DNA from: JAWHTC01 sp032586155
GTDB lineage: Bacteria; Pseudomonadota; Alphaproteobacteria; Rhodobacterales; Rhodobacteraceae
NCBI RefSeq assembly: GCF_032586155.1
Contig: NZ_JAWHTC010000004.1
Span: 1-64,000 of the forward strand
Length of the DNA: 64,000 nt
Direction of reading: 5' to 3'
Part shown: piece by piece, positions 35,072 through 44,133 of the stretch
Numbering within the stretch: position 1 is the first letter of the stretch
Layout: the number at the start of each line of letters is the position of its first letter
The notes under the pieces: generated by a model
Seen by the model: the letters and a program-made list of their open reading frames with translations, nothing else
What the model was told of the DNA's origin: nothing
Databases searched by the model: none
Position numbers and translations under genes: made by a program

Positions 35072-35869
35072 TCATGAACCCTTGGTGATCTGCGCGCGCA
35101 GTGTCGTTGCCAGGCTCATCCACAAAAGGCTCGCCAACAGTCCCGCAGCCGTGCCCCAGCCGATGCCCAGCAAAGGGAAAGTGACCGAAACCGTCAGCGT
35201 ATAGACGATCAGCGCTGTCAGTCCGAACGGATAGGCCTTGACCATGCCGATGACCGGCGCGTGGCCATGGCGCGCCTGGACCAACAACAGGACCGGAAAT
35301 GTCACCACGGGAAACCCCGACAACAGCCCGGCCCAGACCGGCCCGATCACGCCCGCCAGAGCGGTGATGGTGATCACGATCCCGGCGGCCACCGCGGCGC
35401 GCAAGGCCAGCTCTGCCATCGTTGTGCGAGGTTTGGCAACATGCACATGTTCCTGCCAGTGCCGCATTCCGACCCACGCCGCGGTAATCGCCAGCCCGGT
35501 GATTACCGCGCCCCAACCTGCCCCCGGAGCCAAAAGCCGCAATAGTCCGGCCACGATCAGGAACACCGCAATCCCACCCGACGCTGCCATCATGGCCCCG
35601 CGCCACCCCTTGGTCTCTGGTGCCAGCAGCGCGATCCCCATTGCATGGGCCAGGTTCGCCGTCAGTCCCCCCACGGCCGCCACAGCCGCGGTCGCGGCAA
35701 ACACCGCTCCATGTTCCAACCCTATGAAGTAAAGGACAATGGCAATGCCGTGGGGAAACCCGGCCAGGATTCCCGCCAGCCGCGCGCTTACATGTTCGGC
35801 AATCAAGGTCAGGCCGACCACGACGACCAGCGTTACCATCACCTTGACCAAGATCAGCGTGCTCAGCAT
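35072..35869 (-). CDS. Membrane protein with internal duplication
   Basis: 265 aa, about eight hydrophobic helices. Two halves repeat a motif: LAGILAGFPHGIAIVLYFIG (about residues 31-50) and WAGLLSGFPVVTFPVLLLVQ (about 178-197), each followed by a basic or histidine turn. This build suggests a duplicated transporter fold. No family was recognised with confidence. It ends the trpA operon (15 bp after the trpA stop on the minus strand). Confidence 0.75.
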   Translation of the reverse strand: MLSTLILVKVMVTLVVVVGLTLIAEHVSARLAGILAGFPHGIAIVLYFIGLEHGAVFAATAAVAAVGGLTANLAHAMGIALLAPETKGWRGAMMAASGGIAVFLIVAGLLRLLAPGAGWGAVITGLAITAAWVGMRHWQEHVHVAKPRTTMAELALRAAVAAGIVITITALAGVIGPVWAGLLSGFPVVTFPVLLLVQARHGHAPVIGMVKAYPFGLTALIVYTLTVSVTFPLLGIGWGTAAGLLASLLWMSLATTLRAQITKGS

Positions 35870-35884
35870 GGGCCGGTCAAAGGG

Positions 35885-36676
35885 TCACGCCCGATGCGCG
35901 CCGTCCGCCAGCGTTTTGACGAAAGCCAATACGTCCTCGACGCTGTCGCCCCGGCCGATGCGGCTGACGATGGCGCTGCCGACGACCGCGCCATCGGCCA
36001 CCGACGCAATGGTTTCGGCCTTTTCCGGCGTGTTGATGCCAAAGCCCACCACGACCGGCAGGTTGCCCGCCGCACGAATGCGGGCCACTTCCGGCGCCAC
36101 GTCCACGGCTTCGGCCTCGGCCGCACCGGTGATGCCGGTGATCGAGACGTAATAAACAAAGCCACTGGTGTTCTGCATCACCTTGGGTAGGCGCTTGTCA
36201 TCGGTGGTCGGTGTCGCCAGCCGGATGAAGTTCATTCCCGCGGCTTGGGCCGGAATGCACAGCTCTTCATCCTCTTCCGGGGGCAGGTCGACCACGATCA
36301 TCCCGTCGATGCCCGCCGCCTTGGCATCTTCCAGGAACTTGTCGACACCGCGATTGTAGATCGGGTTGTAGTATCCCATCAGCACGATCGGTGTCTCGTC
36401 GTCGGTCTTGCGGAACTCGGCCGCCAGCGCCAGCGTCTTTTCCAGCGTCATCCCCGCTTCCAGCGCCCGTTGCCCGGCCAACTGAATGGTTGGCCCGTCG
36501 GCCATCGGATCGGTAAAGGGCAGACCGAGCTCGATCACGTCGACGCCGGCCCCGGGCAGGCCTTTGACGATGTCCAGCGACGTGTCGTAATCCGGATCAC
36601 CCGCCATCACATATGCGACAAAGGCGGTTTTGCCCTCGGCCTTCAGTTGGGCGAATTTGCTGTCGATACGTGTCAT
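35885..36676 (-). CDS. trpA: Tryptophan synthase alpha chain
   Basis: 263 aa TIM barrel. Catalytic Glu and Asp are in VIELGLPFTDPMADGPTIQ (about residues 46-64). Further motifs: MGYYNPIYNRGVDKFL, GMIVVDLPPEE, and GFGINTPEKAETIA. It releases indole from indole-3-glycerol phosphate for TrpB. trpB is not adjacent, as is usual in Rhodobacterales. The ribosome binding site GGGAGATCAGCCC precedes the ATG. Confidence 0.96.
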   Translation of the reverse strand: MTRIDSKFAQLKAEGKTAFVAYVMAGDPDYDTSLDIVKGLPGAGVDVIELGLPFTDPMADGPTIQLAGQRALEAGMTLEKTLALAAEFRKTDDETPIVLMGYYNPIYNRGVDKFLEDAKAAGIDGMIVVDLPPEEDEELCIPAQAAGMNFIRLATPTTDDKRLPKVMQNTSGFVYYVSITGITGAAEAEAVDVAPEVARIRAAGNLPVVVGFGINTPEKAETIASVADGAVVGSAIVSRIGRGDSVEDVLAFVKTLADGAHRA

Positions 36677-37125
36677 GGGCTGATCTCCCGGAATGTCCCT
36701 GTCGGGGGTTTGCAGAAAATTGACGGGGAAATCAATTGCCGTTCTTTGACAATGCCGGCTGCAGGGCCACAGGTATGGAAAGTGAAGTGCGAATCTGAAT
36801 GCGTAAATACTCGGCCCAACGCCCCCGGCGGCGCCGCGGTGCTACAAATCCGGGTGCACATGGCTGGCTCATGGCCCGTTTTATCCTATTTGGTTGAATT
36901 CCATTTTTTGCATATAAGACACTGATTAACCACGAAATTTGTTACGGCCCTGCCGCTTACCCCTTGTTTTCACGGTGTCAGAACGTCGCAGGATCAAACA
37001 TTCTGTTATTGAGATACGTTGTTTCGTGCTATCAGAGTCCCATAACGCAAGACGACCGGAGCCACAAACCGGCTGTTCGATGAACGAGAACACAAGACTG
37101 AATATCTCTGCCCGAAGGACATGAC
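36677..37125. other. Gap of 449 bp between divergent trpA and a secreted-protein gene
   Basis: The part before 37126 is AT-rich. A possible sigma-70 promoter reads TTGGTT (36890-36895), 17-bp spacer, TATAAG (36913-36918), which would leave a leader of about 200 nt. No gene, attenuator or riboswitch was recognised. Confidence 0.35.
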
Positions 37126-37692
37126 ATGAAACGCATTTTTTCCGCTCTCGCCGTTGCCGCCGCAGTTTTCGCCGGCACAACCGCCACCCACGCCGCCGAA
37201 GAGGCCGACACCGCCGCACCGCTCGAAGTTTACGGCGTGCGTATCGGCAACCCGCTTGACGCCTCGACCTGGTGGAGCGGCCACGAAAGCCCCCACGGCG
37301 GCATGGAGCAACTGGCCATCAATCCGATCGACCCGACCTTCTGGATCGCCTTCATCGACCCCAAGCGCCACGGCCAAGCCCACATGACCGTGATGAATCC
37401 CGCCAGCATGAAGCAGCTGATGGAAGTGGAAACCTACACGAACATGATGTCGATGGATGTCTGGGCCAAGTGGGTTGCGCTTGATACCTATGCCCCGCTG
37501 ATTGACCTGCAGACCTATGCCTACTGGATGCAGCCCGGCGCCTATACGCACTTTCTCGACACCGCCCAGTTTGAGCCGATGCTCGATGTCAGCAACTACA
37601 CCGTCGTCATGCACACCGCGATGGACACCGCAGGTCTGTCGGAATGGGTCCATGCCGGTGTCGAACTGGCCGGGTTCACTCCGCTGCACTAA
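37126..37692 (+). CDS. Secreted protein with three 27-residue repeats
   Basis: 188 aa. Sec signal peptide with cleavage near THAAE. Residues about 98-124, 125-151 and 152-178 align as three tandem 27-residue units starting LMEVETYTNMM, LIDLQTYAYWM and MLDVSNYTVVM. The upstream part has two NP-D motifs (NPLDASTWW, NPIDPTFWIAFIDP). Rich in Met, Tyr and Trp; almost no cysteine. Function unknown. GAAGGACATGAC precedes the ATG, and a strong terminator follows, so it is a single-gene unit. Confidence 0.75.
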   Translation: MKRIFSALAVAAAVFAGTTATHAAEEADTAAPLEVYGVRIGNPLDASTWWSGHESPHGGMEQLAINPIDPTFWIAFIDPKRHGQAHMTVMNPASMKQLMEVETYTNMMSMDVWAKWVALDTYAPLIDLQTYAYWMQPGAYTHFLDTAQFEPMLDVSNYTVVMHTAMDTAGLSEWVHAGVELAGFTPLH

Positions 37693-37741
37693 TTCGCACG
37701 ACACCCTTGCCCTGCATCGCTCCCCCGCAGGGAAAGGCTTG

Positions 37742-37775
37742 GCCGCTCCACCCGTTCGTGGAGCGGCTTTTTCTT
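37742..37775 (+). terminator. Rho-independent terminator after the repeat protein gene
   Basis: Arms GCCGCTCCAC and GTGGAGCGGC around CCGTTC, followed by TTTTTCTTT. Located 50 bp after the stop codon. Confidence 0.9.
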
Positions 37776-37869
37776 TGTCCTGCACGCGATGCGCGTGGCA
37801 GGGGGCTTGACCGCCGGGGCTTAGGTCACATAGATGCCCCGTCACCCAAGTTCGCAAAGGAGTTCGGCC

Positions 37870-38967
37870 ATGGGGTTCAGAATGGGCATCGTCGGATTGC
37901 CGAATGTTGGCAAGTCCACGCTTTTCAACGCGCTCACGAAAACCGCCGCCGCACAGGCTGCGAACTTCCCATTCTGCACCATCGAACCCAATGTGGGCGA
38001 GGTCGGCGTTCCCGACGAGCGTCTTGAAAAACTTGCAGAAATCGCGAAATCGAAACAGATCATCCCGACCCGGATGACCTTTGTCGACATCGCCGGTCTG
38101 GTCAAGGGCGCGTCCAAGGGCGAGGGGCTGGGCAACCAGTTCCTGGCCAACATCCGCGAAGTTGACGCAATTGCCCATGTGCTGCGCTGTTTCGAAGATG
38201 GTGACGTGACCCATGTCGAGGGCCGGGTCGACCCTGTGGCCGACGCGGAAACCATCGAGACCGAGCTGATGCTGGCCGATATCGAGTCGATCGAGAAACG
38301 CCTTGTGAACATCGTCCGCAAGGTGCGCGGTGGCGACAAGGAAGCGGTCCAGCAGGAACGCCTCCTGAAGGCCGCGCAGGCCGTGCTTGAAGAGGGCAAA
38401 CCTGCCCGTGTGGTCGAGGTTGACGACGAGGACGCCCGCGCCTGGAAAAACCTGCAACTGCTGACCACCAAACCGGTGCTCTATGTCTGCAACGTGGCCG
38501 AGGACGAAGCCGCGCACGGCAACGCCCATTCCACCGCTGTCGCCGAAATGGCCGCCGCCGAGGGCAATGCCCACGTGGTGATCTCGGCCCAGATCGAAGA
38601 GGAAATCAGCCAGCTCGAAGACGACGAAGCGGCGATGTTCCTTGAGGAAATGGGCCTGGAAGAAGCTGGCCTCGACCGCCTGATCCGCGCCGGTTACGAG
38701 TTGCTGCATCTGGAAACCTATTTCACCGTCGGCCCGAAAGAGGCCCGCGCCTGGACCATCAAGAAGGGTACGCTCGCGCCTCAGGCCGCCGGCGTCATCC
38801 ACGGCGATTTCGAACGTGGCTTCATCCGCGCCGAGACCATCGCTTTTGACGACTACGTTGAACTTGGCGGTGAGCAACCCTGCAAGGAGGCCGGCAAGAT
38901 GCGCGCCGAGGGCAAGGGGTATGAGGTCAAGGACGGCGACGTGCTGCACTTCCTGTTCAACGGCTGA
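37870..38967 (+). CDS. ychF: Redox-regulated ATPase YchF (Obg family)
   Basis: 365 aa from ATG 37870 with AAGGAG upstream. P-loop MGIVGLPNVGKSTLFNALTK, switch region TFVDIAGLVKGASKGEGLGNQFL, and NVAEDE, which replaces the NKxD of true GTPases and gives ATP preference. A coiled-coil follows, then the C-terminal TGS domain (FTVGPKEARAWTIKKGTLAPQAAGVIHGDFERGFIRAE, quoted here only by its position 305-340). Involved in ribosome-linked stress responses. Confidence 0.95.
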   Translation: MGFRMGIVGLPNVGKSTLFNALTKTAAAQAANFPFCTIEPNVGEVGVPDERLEKLAEIAKSKQIIPTRMTFVDIAGLVKGASKGEGLGNQFLANIREVDAIAHVLRCFEDGDVTHVEGRVDPVADAETIETELMLADIESIEKRLVNIVRKVRGGDKEAVQQERLLKAAQAVLEEGKPARVVEVDDEDARAWKNLQLLTTKPVLYVCNVAEDEAAHGNAHSTAVAEMAAAEGNAHVVISAQIEEEISQLEDDEAAMFLEEMGLEEAGLDRLIRAGYELLHLETYFTVGPKEARAWTIKKGTLAPQAAGVIHGDFERGFIRAETIAFDDYVELGGEQPCKEAGKMRAEGKGYEVKDGDVLHFLFNG

Positions 38968-39003
38968 CACAGGTTTTCGAATTGGCTGTGCCAATCCGAC
39001 CGG

Positions 39004-39024
39004 CTGGGGGGCGCTGCCCCCCAG
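39004..39024 (+). repeat. CTGGGGGGC-GCT-GCCCCCCAG hairpin after ychF
   Basis: Perfect 9-bp arms around GCT, 37 bp after ychF, followed by ACCCCCCGGGATATTTCTGG. It is the sister of the ribE hairpin (14551-14569). This motif is familiar as an intergenic element of Rhodobacterales. Confidence 0.6.
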
Positions 39025-39176
39025 ACCCCCCGGGATATTTCTGGCAAAAGGAAGAGACTGGTCGGTCAATTCGCCGGCCCGACTGCACAGAACCTGCGCA
39101 AACGCTCCCACCAACCCTGCGCAACCCGCCCCCTAGACCACTGGTCATCATGAACCAGTAAAAAAGGGGCAGTATC

Positions 39177-40610
39177 ATGCAACGATCACTTGGGGTCCGC
39201 TTCATCCTCATCGGGGCTCTCACCTTCCTGATGATGATCCCGACCTTCTTTGTCTCCGAAACCATCAACGAACGCGCCGATTACAACCGCCGTACTGGTG
39301 AAAGCGTTGGCCGCGAATGGGGTGGGCGGCAGCTTCTCTCCGGCCCGGTCCTGATCGTGCCCATCGAGGCCACGGTCACGCGCCGCGAACAACAGGCCAT
39401 GACCGATCCTGACACCGGCGAGCAACTTCTTGATGGCAAGGGCAACCCGCGCTTCATCTATCGCGACATGGACCATATCGAACGCCGCGCGCCGGTTTAC
39501 CTCTATCCCAGCCAATTCGACGTCAGCATCGACACGAAAACCGAGATTCGCCATCGCGGCATTTTCCGCGTGCCGGTCTACCGCTCGGATGTGGCGATGC
39601 AGTTCGACTTTCCTACTGATGCCATTGCTGAACACCTCGGTGAAGGCGAAGTCGCGCTGTTCAATCACGCCCGGATTCGGGTGCATGTGAACTCGAACCG
39701 GGCGTTGCGCGGGCAGGCGACACTGATGGCCGGGGACCAGCTTTTGCAACTGGAACCGCTCAATGCTGCGCAGGGGGCTTATCAGGGCGTCGAGGCTTTG
39801 ACCGGCGATCCCCGCAAACATGATCGGTATGCCATCACTTTGGGCATGAACGGGGCCCATGCTTTGCAAATCACTCCCTCGGGCCGCACCAGCAATATCC
39901 ACATGACAGCGGACTGGCCCCATCCCAGCTTCTTCGGTGCCTTCCTGCCCGATGAACAACAGGTGACCGAGGACGGCTTCACCGCCAAATGGGCCATCCC
40001 GCATCTCGCCCGCGCCATCGCGCAGGTGTCGCGCGAGGACCTCGAACCGCAGGCCCGTCAAAGCACCGGTTTTGGGGTGCGCCTCTATCAACCAAATGAT
40101 TTCTATCAGAAATCCTATCGCGCGGCGCATTACGGCGTGCTGTTCATCGGCATCACCTTCCTGACCATCTTCCTGATCGAGGGCCAATCGGCGCGCCCGG
40201 CGCATGCGGTGCAATATATTCTGGTCGGCCTGTCCCAGTCGGTGTTCTTCGTGCTGCTTCTGGCGCTGTCAGAACAGTTCGGTTTTGCCACGGCCTATCT
40301 TGCCGCCGCAGGAGCCACCATTGCTCTGATCACGGCATTTGGTGCCATCGCCCTGCATCTGGGTCGCCGCACGTGGCTCCTGGGCCTGTTGCAGTTGATC
40401 CTCTATGGCGGCCTCTATCTGATCTTGCGCAGCGCCGATTACGCCCTGCTGGCAGGCTCGATCATCGCCTTCGCCGCCATTGCAGGCACGATGTTTGCCA
40501 CCCGCAACGCCAACTGGCACGGCACCGCGCGCGAGCCGGGGCAGGGGTTGTTTGCCCGGATGCGCCGCACGGCCCCGGCGACCACCCAGATCAAGCCAGA
40601 TCAAACCTGA
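39177..40610 (+). CDS. creD: CreD-family inner-membrane protein
   Basis: 477 aa. One N-terminal helix (FILIGALTFLMMIPTFFVSE), a large periplasmic part (about residues 30-320; motifs GREWGGRQLLSGPVLIVP and IHMTADWPHPSFFGAFLP), then about six C-terminal helices starting YGVLFIGITFLTIFLIEG. This matches CreD, linked to envelope integrity and the CreBC regulon. No creBC genes are adjacent. ATG follows AAAAAGGGGCAG. Confidence 0.88.
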   Translation: MQRSLGVRFILIGALTFLMMIPTFFVSETINERADYNRRTGESVGREWGGRQLLSGPVLIVPIEATVTRREQQAMTDPDTGEQLLDGKGNPRFIYRDMDHIERRAPVYLYPSQFDVSIDTKTEIRHRGIFRVPVYRSDVAMQFDFPTDAIAEHLGEGEVALFNHARIRVHVNSNRALRGQATLMAGDQLLQLEPLNAAQGAYQGVEALTGDPRKHDRYAITLGMNGAHALQITPSGRTSNIHMTADWPHPSFFGAFLPDEQQVTEDGFTAKWAIPHLARAIAQVSREDLEPQARQSTGFGVRLYQPNDFYQKSYRAAHYGVLFIGITFLTIFLIEGQSARPAHAVQYILVGLSQSVFFVLLLALSEQFGFATAYLAAAGATIALITAFGAIALHLGRRTWLLGLLQLILYGGLYLILRSADYALLAGSIIAFAAIAGTMFATRNANWHGTAREPGQGLFARMRRTAPATTQIKPDQT

Positions 40611-40687
40611 CGTATCGTCCGTCTGGACAGCGCCCCGTCCTCCCCCCTAGCGTGATCATGCGAGACTATGGGGCGGGAGGACGGATC

Positions 40688-42334
40688 ATGACACATACAG
40701 ACATCATCATTGTCGGCGGTGGGCTTGCGGGCCTTGCCGCCGCCCATGCAGCCACCAACCGCGGGCGCCACGTGCTGTTGATCGACCAGGAAGGCGAGCA
40801 ATCTCTGGGAGGTCAGGCTTTCTGGTCTCTGGGCGGGTTGTTCATGATCGACACGCCGGAACAGCGCCGCATGGGCATCCGCGACAGTCTTGAGCTGGCC
40901 CGCACCGACTGGATGGGCAGCGCCCAGTTCGACCGCCCGGAAGATGAAAACCCCCGCAAGGTGGCCGAGGCTTATCTGGAATACGCCGCAGGCAAGATGC
41001 GCGAAGACCTTTCCACCCTTGGCATGCGCTGGTTCCCGGTGGTCGGCTGGGCCGAACGTGGCGGCGGCCATGCCCACGGCCATGGCAACACGGTGCCGCG
41101 CTTTCACATCACTTGGGGCGCAGGCGAAGGCATTGTTGCACCTTACGTCGAGCAGGCGCTCGCCGCCGAATCCGCCGGCACCCTGCGCTTTGCCTTTCGC
41201 CACCGTGTCACCGGGCTTGATGTTACCGATGGCCGTGTCACTGGCGTGCGCGGCGAAATGCTCGATCACGACCACGCAAGACGCGGCGCCTCGACCAATC
41301 GCGATGTGGTGGGCGAATTTGCTTACACTTCCGACAGCGTAATCCTCACCACCGGCGGCATTGGTGGTAACCATGACATGGTTCGAAAAGTCTGGCCGGT
41401 GGATCGGCTCGGAAAACCACCCAAGAAAATGGTGGCGGGCGTGCCCGACTATGTCGATGGCCAGATGACCGAGATCGCCAAAAAGGCCGGGGCCGGGGCG
41501 ATCAACGAAGATCGCATGTGGCACTATACCGAAGGCCTGACCAACTGGGATCCGATCTGGCCCAATCACGGCATCCGCGTCCTGCCCGGCCCGTCCGCGA
41601 TGTGGTTCGATGCGCTGGGTGAGCGGATGGAGGCGCCTTGTCTGCCTGGCTTTGACACTCTGGCCACCCTGAAACGCATTCTGCAAACCGGCCATGAACA
41701 CAGCTGGCTTATCCTCACGCAAAAGATCATCGAAAAGGAATTTGCGCTATCCGGCAGCGAACAGAACCCCGATTTTGTCTCGGGCAAGCTCTGGGAGGTG
41801 CTCAAGGAACGCACCTTCTCGAAAGGTGCCACCAAGGCGGTTGAGGCCTTCAAGGAACATGGTGAGGACTTCATAATTTCTGATGATTTGGATGACCTCA
41901 TTAGCAAAATGAATGAACTTACTCCCTACGCCCCCCTCGATCCCGCACATATCCGCGCTCAGATCGAAGCCCGCGACGCCCAGATCACCAACAAGTTCTC
42001 AAAAGATGCCCAGATCACCGCCATTCATGGTGCGCGTGCCTATCGGGGCGACAAGCTGGTGCGGACGGCCAAACCCCACCGCCTCCTTGATCCGTCCAAG
42101 GGGCCGCTGATTGCCGTGCGCCTCAACATCCTGACCCGCAAGTCGCTGGGCGGGTTGCATACCGACCTGCAATCCCGCGTCCTGCGCCCCGATGGCACGC
42201 CTTTTGACGGGCTTTTCGCGGCTGGTGAGGTTTCGGGCTTCGGTGGTGGCGGATATCACGGTTACAACGCGCTCGAAGGCACTTTCCTTGGCGGCTGTAT
42301 CTTCTCGGGCAAGGCGGCAGGTGACAATGCCTGA
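40688..42334 (+). CDS. FAD-dependent dehydrogenase, flavocytochrome/ketosteroid dehydrogenase superfamily
   Basis: 548 aa from ATG 40688, preceded by GGGAGG; the frame is open upstream into creD. N-terminal ADP-binding motif DIIIVGGGLAGLAAAHAATN and VLLIDQEGEQSLGGQAFWSLGG; C-terminal FAD motif GLFAAGEVSGFGGGGYHGYNALEGTFLGGC. The layout resembles FAD-binding dehydrogenases of the fumarate reductase/3-ketosteroid dehydrogenase group. No signal peptide, so cytoplasmic. The substrate is unknown. First gene of a five-gene operon ending at 45187. Confidence 0.85.
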   Translation: MTHTDIIIVGGGLAGLAAAHAATNRGRHVLLIDQEGEQSLGGQAFWSLGGLFMIDTPEQRRMGIRDSLELARTDWMGSAQFDRPEDENPRKVAEAYLEYAAGKMREDLSTLGMRWFPVVGWAERGGGHAHGHGNTVPRFHITWGAGEGIVAPYVEQALAAESAGTLRFAFRHRVTGLDVTDGRVTGVRGEMLDHDHARRGASTNRDVVGEFAYTSDSVILTTGGIGGNHDMVRKVWPVDRLGKPPKKMVAGVPDYVDGQMTEIAKKAGAGAINEDRMWHYTEGLTNWDPIWPNHGIRVLPGPSAMWFDALGERMEAPCLPGFDTLATLKRILQTGHEHSWLILTQKIIEKEFALSGSEQNPDFVSGKLWEVLKERTFSKGATKAVEAFKEHGEDFIISDDLDDLISKMNELTPYAPLDPAHIRAQIEARDAQITNKFSKDAQITAIHGARAYRGDKLVRTAKPHRLLDPSKGPLIAVRLNILTRKSLGGLHTDLQSRVLRPDGTPFDGLFAAGEVSGFGGGGYHGYNALEGTFLGGCIFSGKAAGDNA

Positions 42335-42350
42335 CCAGACAGGAGGCCCC

Positions 42351-43076
42351 GTGCCCAAAATCGAATTCCTCTGCCCGCCCGAGCTGCACGGCCAGATCCC
42401 CGAGCCGCAACCCGCCGCGCGGTTCCTGCCCGACTGGTATCGCGACCTGCCGCGTGAAATGGGCATGCCTGACGCCCAGGGCCTGCCGGGCCTGACGGTG
42501 CGCGCCTGCCTGCCGGTCGCCGATGTCATGGCGTTAGGGTGGATCATCCCATTGCCCTACGACATCTGGACCGTCTATGACCCGGTTACCAACCGGATGG
42601 ATTTCCGCTGGGACACGAATGCCCCGTTCAATCCGATTGAGCCGCACCATCCCGGCCAGATCGGCGCTGATCAACCCGGACCTTTCCAGGGGGCGCAACC
42701 GCTCAAGTTTCTCAACCCGTGGCGGATCAAGCTGCCGACCGGCTGGTCGGCCAGCTTCCTGCACCCGATCAACCATTTTGAACTGCCGTTCCATGCCTTT
42801 GCCGGGTCGGTGGATTGCGATGCCCTTGATGTGCCGGTGAACGTGCCCTTCCTGTGGACCGCGCCGCCGCGTGCCCTGCGGTTGCCCGCTGGCACCCCGA
42901 TGGTACAGGTCATCCCGTTTGATCGCGCCGCACAGATGCGCAACGCCGAATGTCGTGCCGAATCGGGTGAAGAGTCTGCCGAGCGTCAAACCGCTTCGAC
43001 CCGAAAATACACCGAGGAATCGGTCTATGCCCGGGAATGGCGCCGGCGTCATGAGCGCGAAGGCGGAGACAGTTAA
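42351..43076 (+). CDS. Uncharacterised protein (DUF6065-like)
   Basis: 241 aa if it starts at GTG 42351 (AGGAGG at 42341-42346); ATG 42327 overlaps the previous gene by 8 bp and is also possible. Conserved-looking pieces: FLCPPELHGQIPEPQPAARF, LPDWYRDLP, LTVRACLPVADVMALGWIIP and SFLHPINHFELPFHAFAG. It recalls DUF6065 proteins, which is a weak match by eye. The C-terminus is charged (SAERQTASTRKYTEESVYAREWRRRHERE, residues about 210-238). No catalytic motif recognised. Confidence 0.65.
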   Translation: MPKIEFLCPPELHGQIPEPQPAARFLPDWYRDLPREMGMPDAQGLPGLTVRACLPVADVMALGWIIPLPYDIWTVYDPVTNRMDFRWDTNAPFNPIEPHHPGQIGADQPGPFQGAQPLKFLNPWRIKLPTGWSASFLHPINHFELPFHAFAGSVDCDALDVPVNVPFLWTAPPRALRLPAGTPMVQVIPFDRAAQMRNAECRAESGEESAERQTASTRKYTEESVYAREWRRRHEREGGDS

Positions 43077-43129
43077 CCTGTCCCGGCCCGGTGCTTGACA
43101 AGCAACGCCCCGCGACCCTCAATCGCGTC

Positions 43130-44128
43130 ATGACCCTGACCCAAGCTCTCGCCAACCATCCCCGTGCCGTCATCGGCCATCTGCCGACGCCGCTTGAACG
43201 CATGGGCAACCTCGGGCACGAGCTAGGCCTCGATCTTTGGGTCAAGCGTGACGACATGACCGGCATCGGCATGGGCGGCAACAAGGTTCGGCAATTGGAA
43301 TACTACCTTGGTAAAGCCGTGGCGCAGGGCGCAACCCAGGTCCTGATCACCGGTGCCGTGCAATCCAATTTTGTGCGCACCTGCGCCGCCATGGCTGCGC
43401 GCCTGGGCATGGGGTGTCACATTCAACTGGAAGAGCGCGTTCCTGACCCATCCCCGCTCTACCGCGACAACGGCAATGTGCTGCTGGACCGCCTGCTTGG
43501 CGCTACCCTGTATTCCTACCCCGAGGGCGAAGACGAAGCCGGCGCCGACGCCAACCTGCGTGCCATTGCCGATGATCTGAAGAGGCGGGGCGAGGTTCCT
43601 TTCATTGTCCCATTGGCCGCCGATCAGCCACCCACTGGCGCGTTGGGTTACGCAAAGGCTGCGCAGGAACTGGTTGATCAGAAAGAGAAATTTGATATGA
43701 TCTTTATCGCCTCCGGCTCGGCGCTGACCCATATTGGCCTGTTGTTCGGCCTGCGTGCGCTGGGCGATAAAACCCCAGTGCACGGCGTCTGCGTGCGTCG
43801 CGACGCACAGGCCCAGACCGCCCGTGTGGCGCAACGGCTTGACGATCTCGCGATCTTGCTGGACATGCCGAACCCGACCACGCCGGACGACATCCTGATC
43901 CACGACCGGGCGCTTGCCCCCGGCTATGGCAAACTCTCCGATCAGACCCGCACGGCCATCACAAGAACTGCGCGTGCAGAGGGGGTGTTCCTTGACCCGG
44001 TTTATACCGCCAAGGTCATGGCAGGCCTGATCTTACAGGCACCCGACCTGCAGGGTAAGCGCGTTCTCTTCTGGCATACCGGCGGCACGCCCGCTCTCTT
44101 CGCCTATGGCGACAAACTCGGGGTTTGA
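43130..44128 (+). CDS. PLP-dependent D-cysteine desulfhydrase / ACC deaminase family enzyme
   Basis: 332 aa from ATG 43130 (GTG 43091 is an alternative; neither has a strong ribosome binding site). Fold type II PLP enzyme: substrate motif PTPLERMGNLGHELGLDLWVKRDDMTG, PLP lysine in GMGGNKVRQLEYYLG, AVQSNFVRTCAAMAARLG, and the phosphate loop region IFIASGSALTHIGLLFG. Family enzymes deaminate D-cysteine, ACC or D-serine-like substrates. Here the usual GT-rich phosphate loop reads ASGSALTH, so the substrate should not be assumed. Member of the 40688-45187 operon. Confidence 0.85.
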   Translation: MTLTQALANHPRAVIGHLPTPLERMGNLGHELGLDLWVKRDDMTGIGMGGNKVRQLEYYLGKAVAQGATQVLITGAVQSNFVRTCAAMAARLGMGCHIQLEERVPDPSPLYRDNGNVLLDRLLGATLYSYPEGEDEAGADANLRAIADDLKRRGEVPFIVPLAADQPPTGALGYAKAAQELVDQKEKFDMIFIASGSALTHIGLLFGLRALGDKTPVHGVCVRRDAQAQTARVAQRLDDLAILLDMPNPTTPDDILIHDRALAPGYGKLSDQTRTAITRTARAEGVFLDPVYTAKVMAGLILQAPDLQGKRVLFWHTGGTPALFAYGDKLGV

Positions 44129-44133
44129 CTTTC

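Noticed and set aside
37006..39114. 702-codon minus-strand frame over ychF
   Set aside because: Antisense to ychF and the secreted repeat protein; no ribosome binding site or domain.
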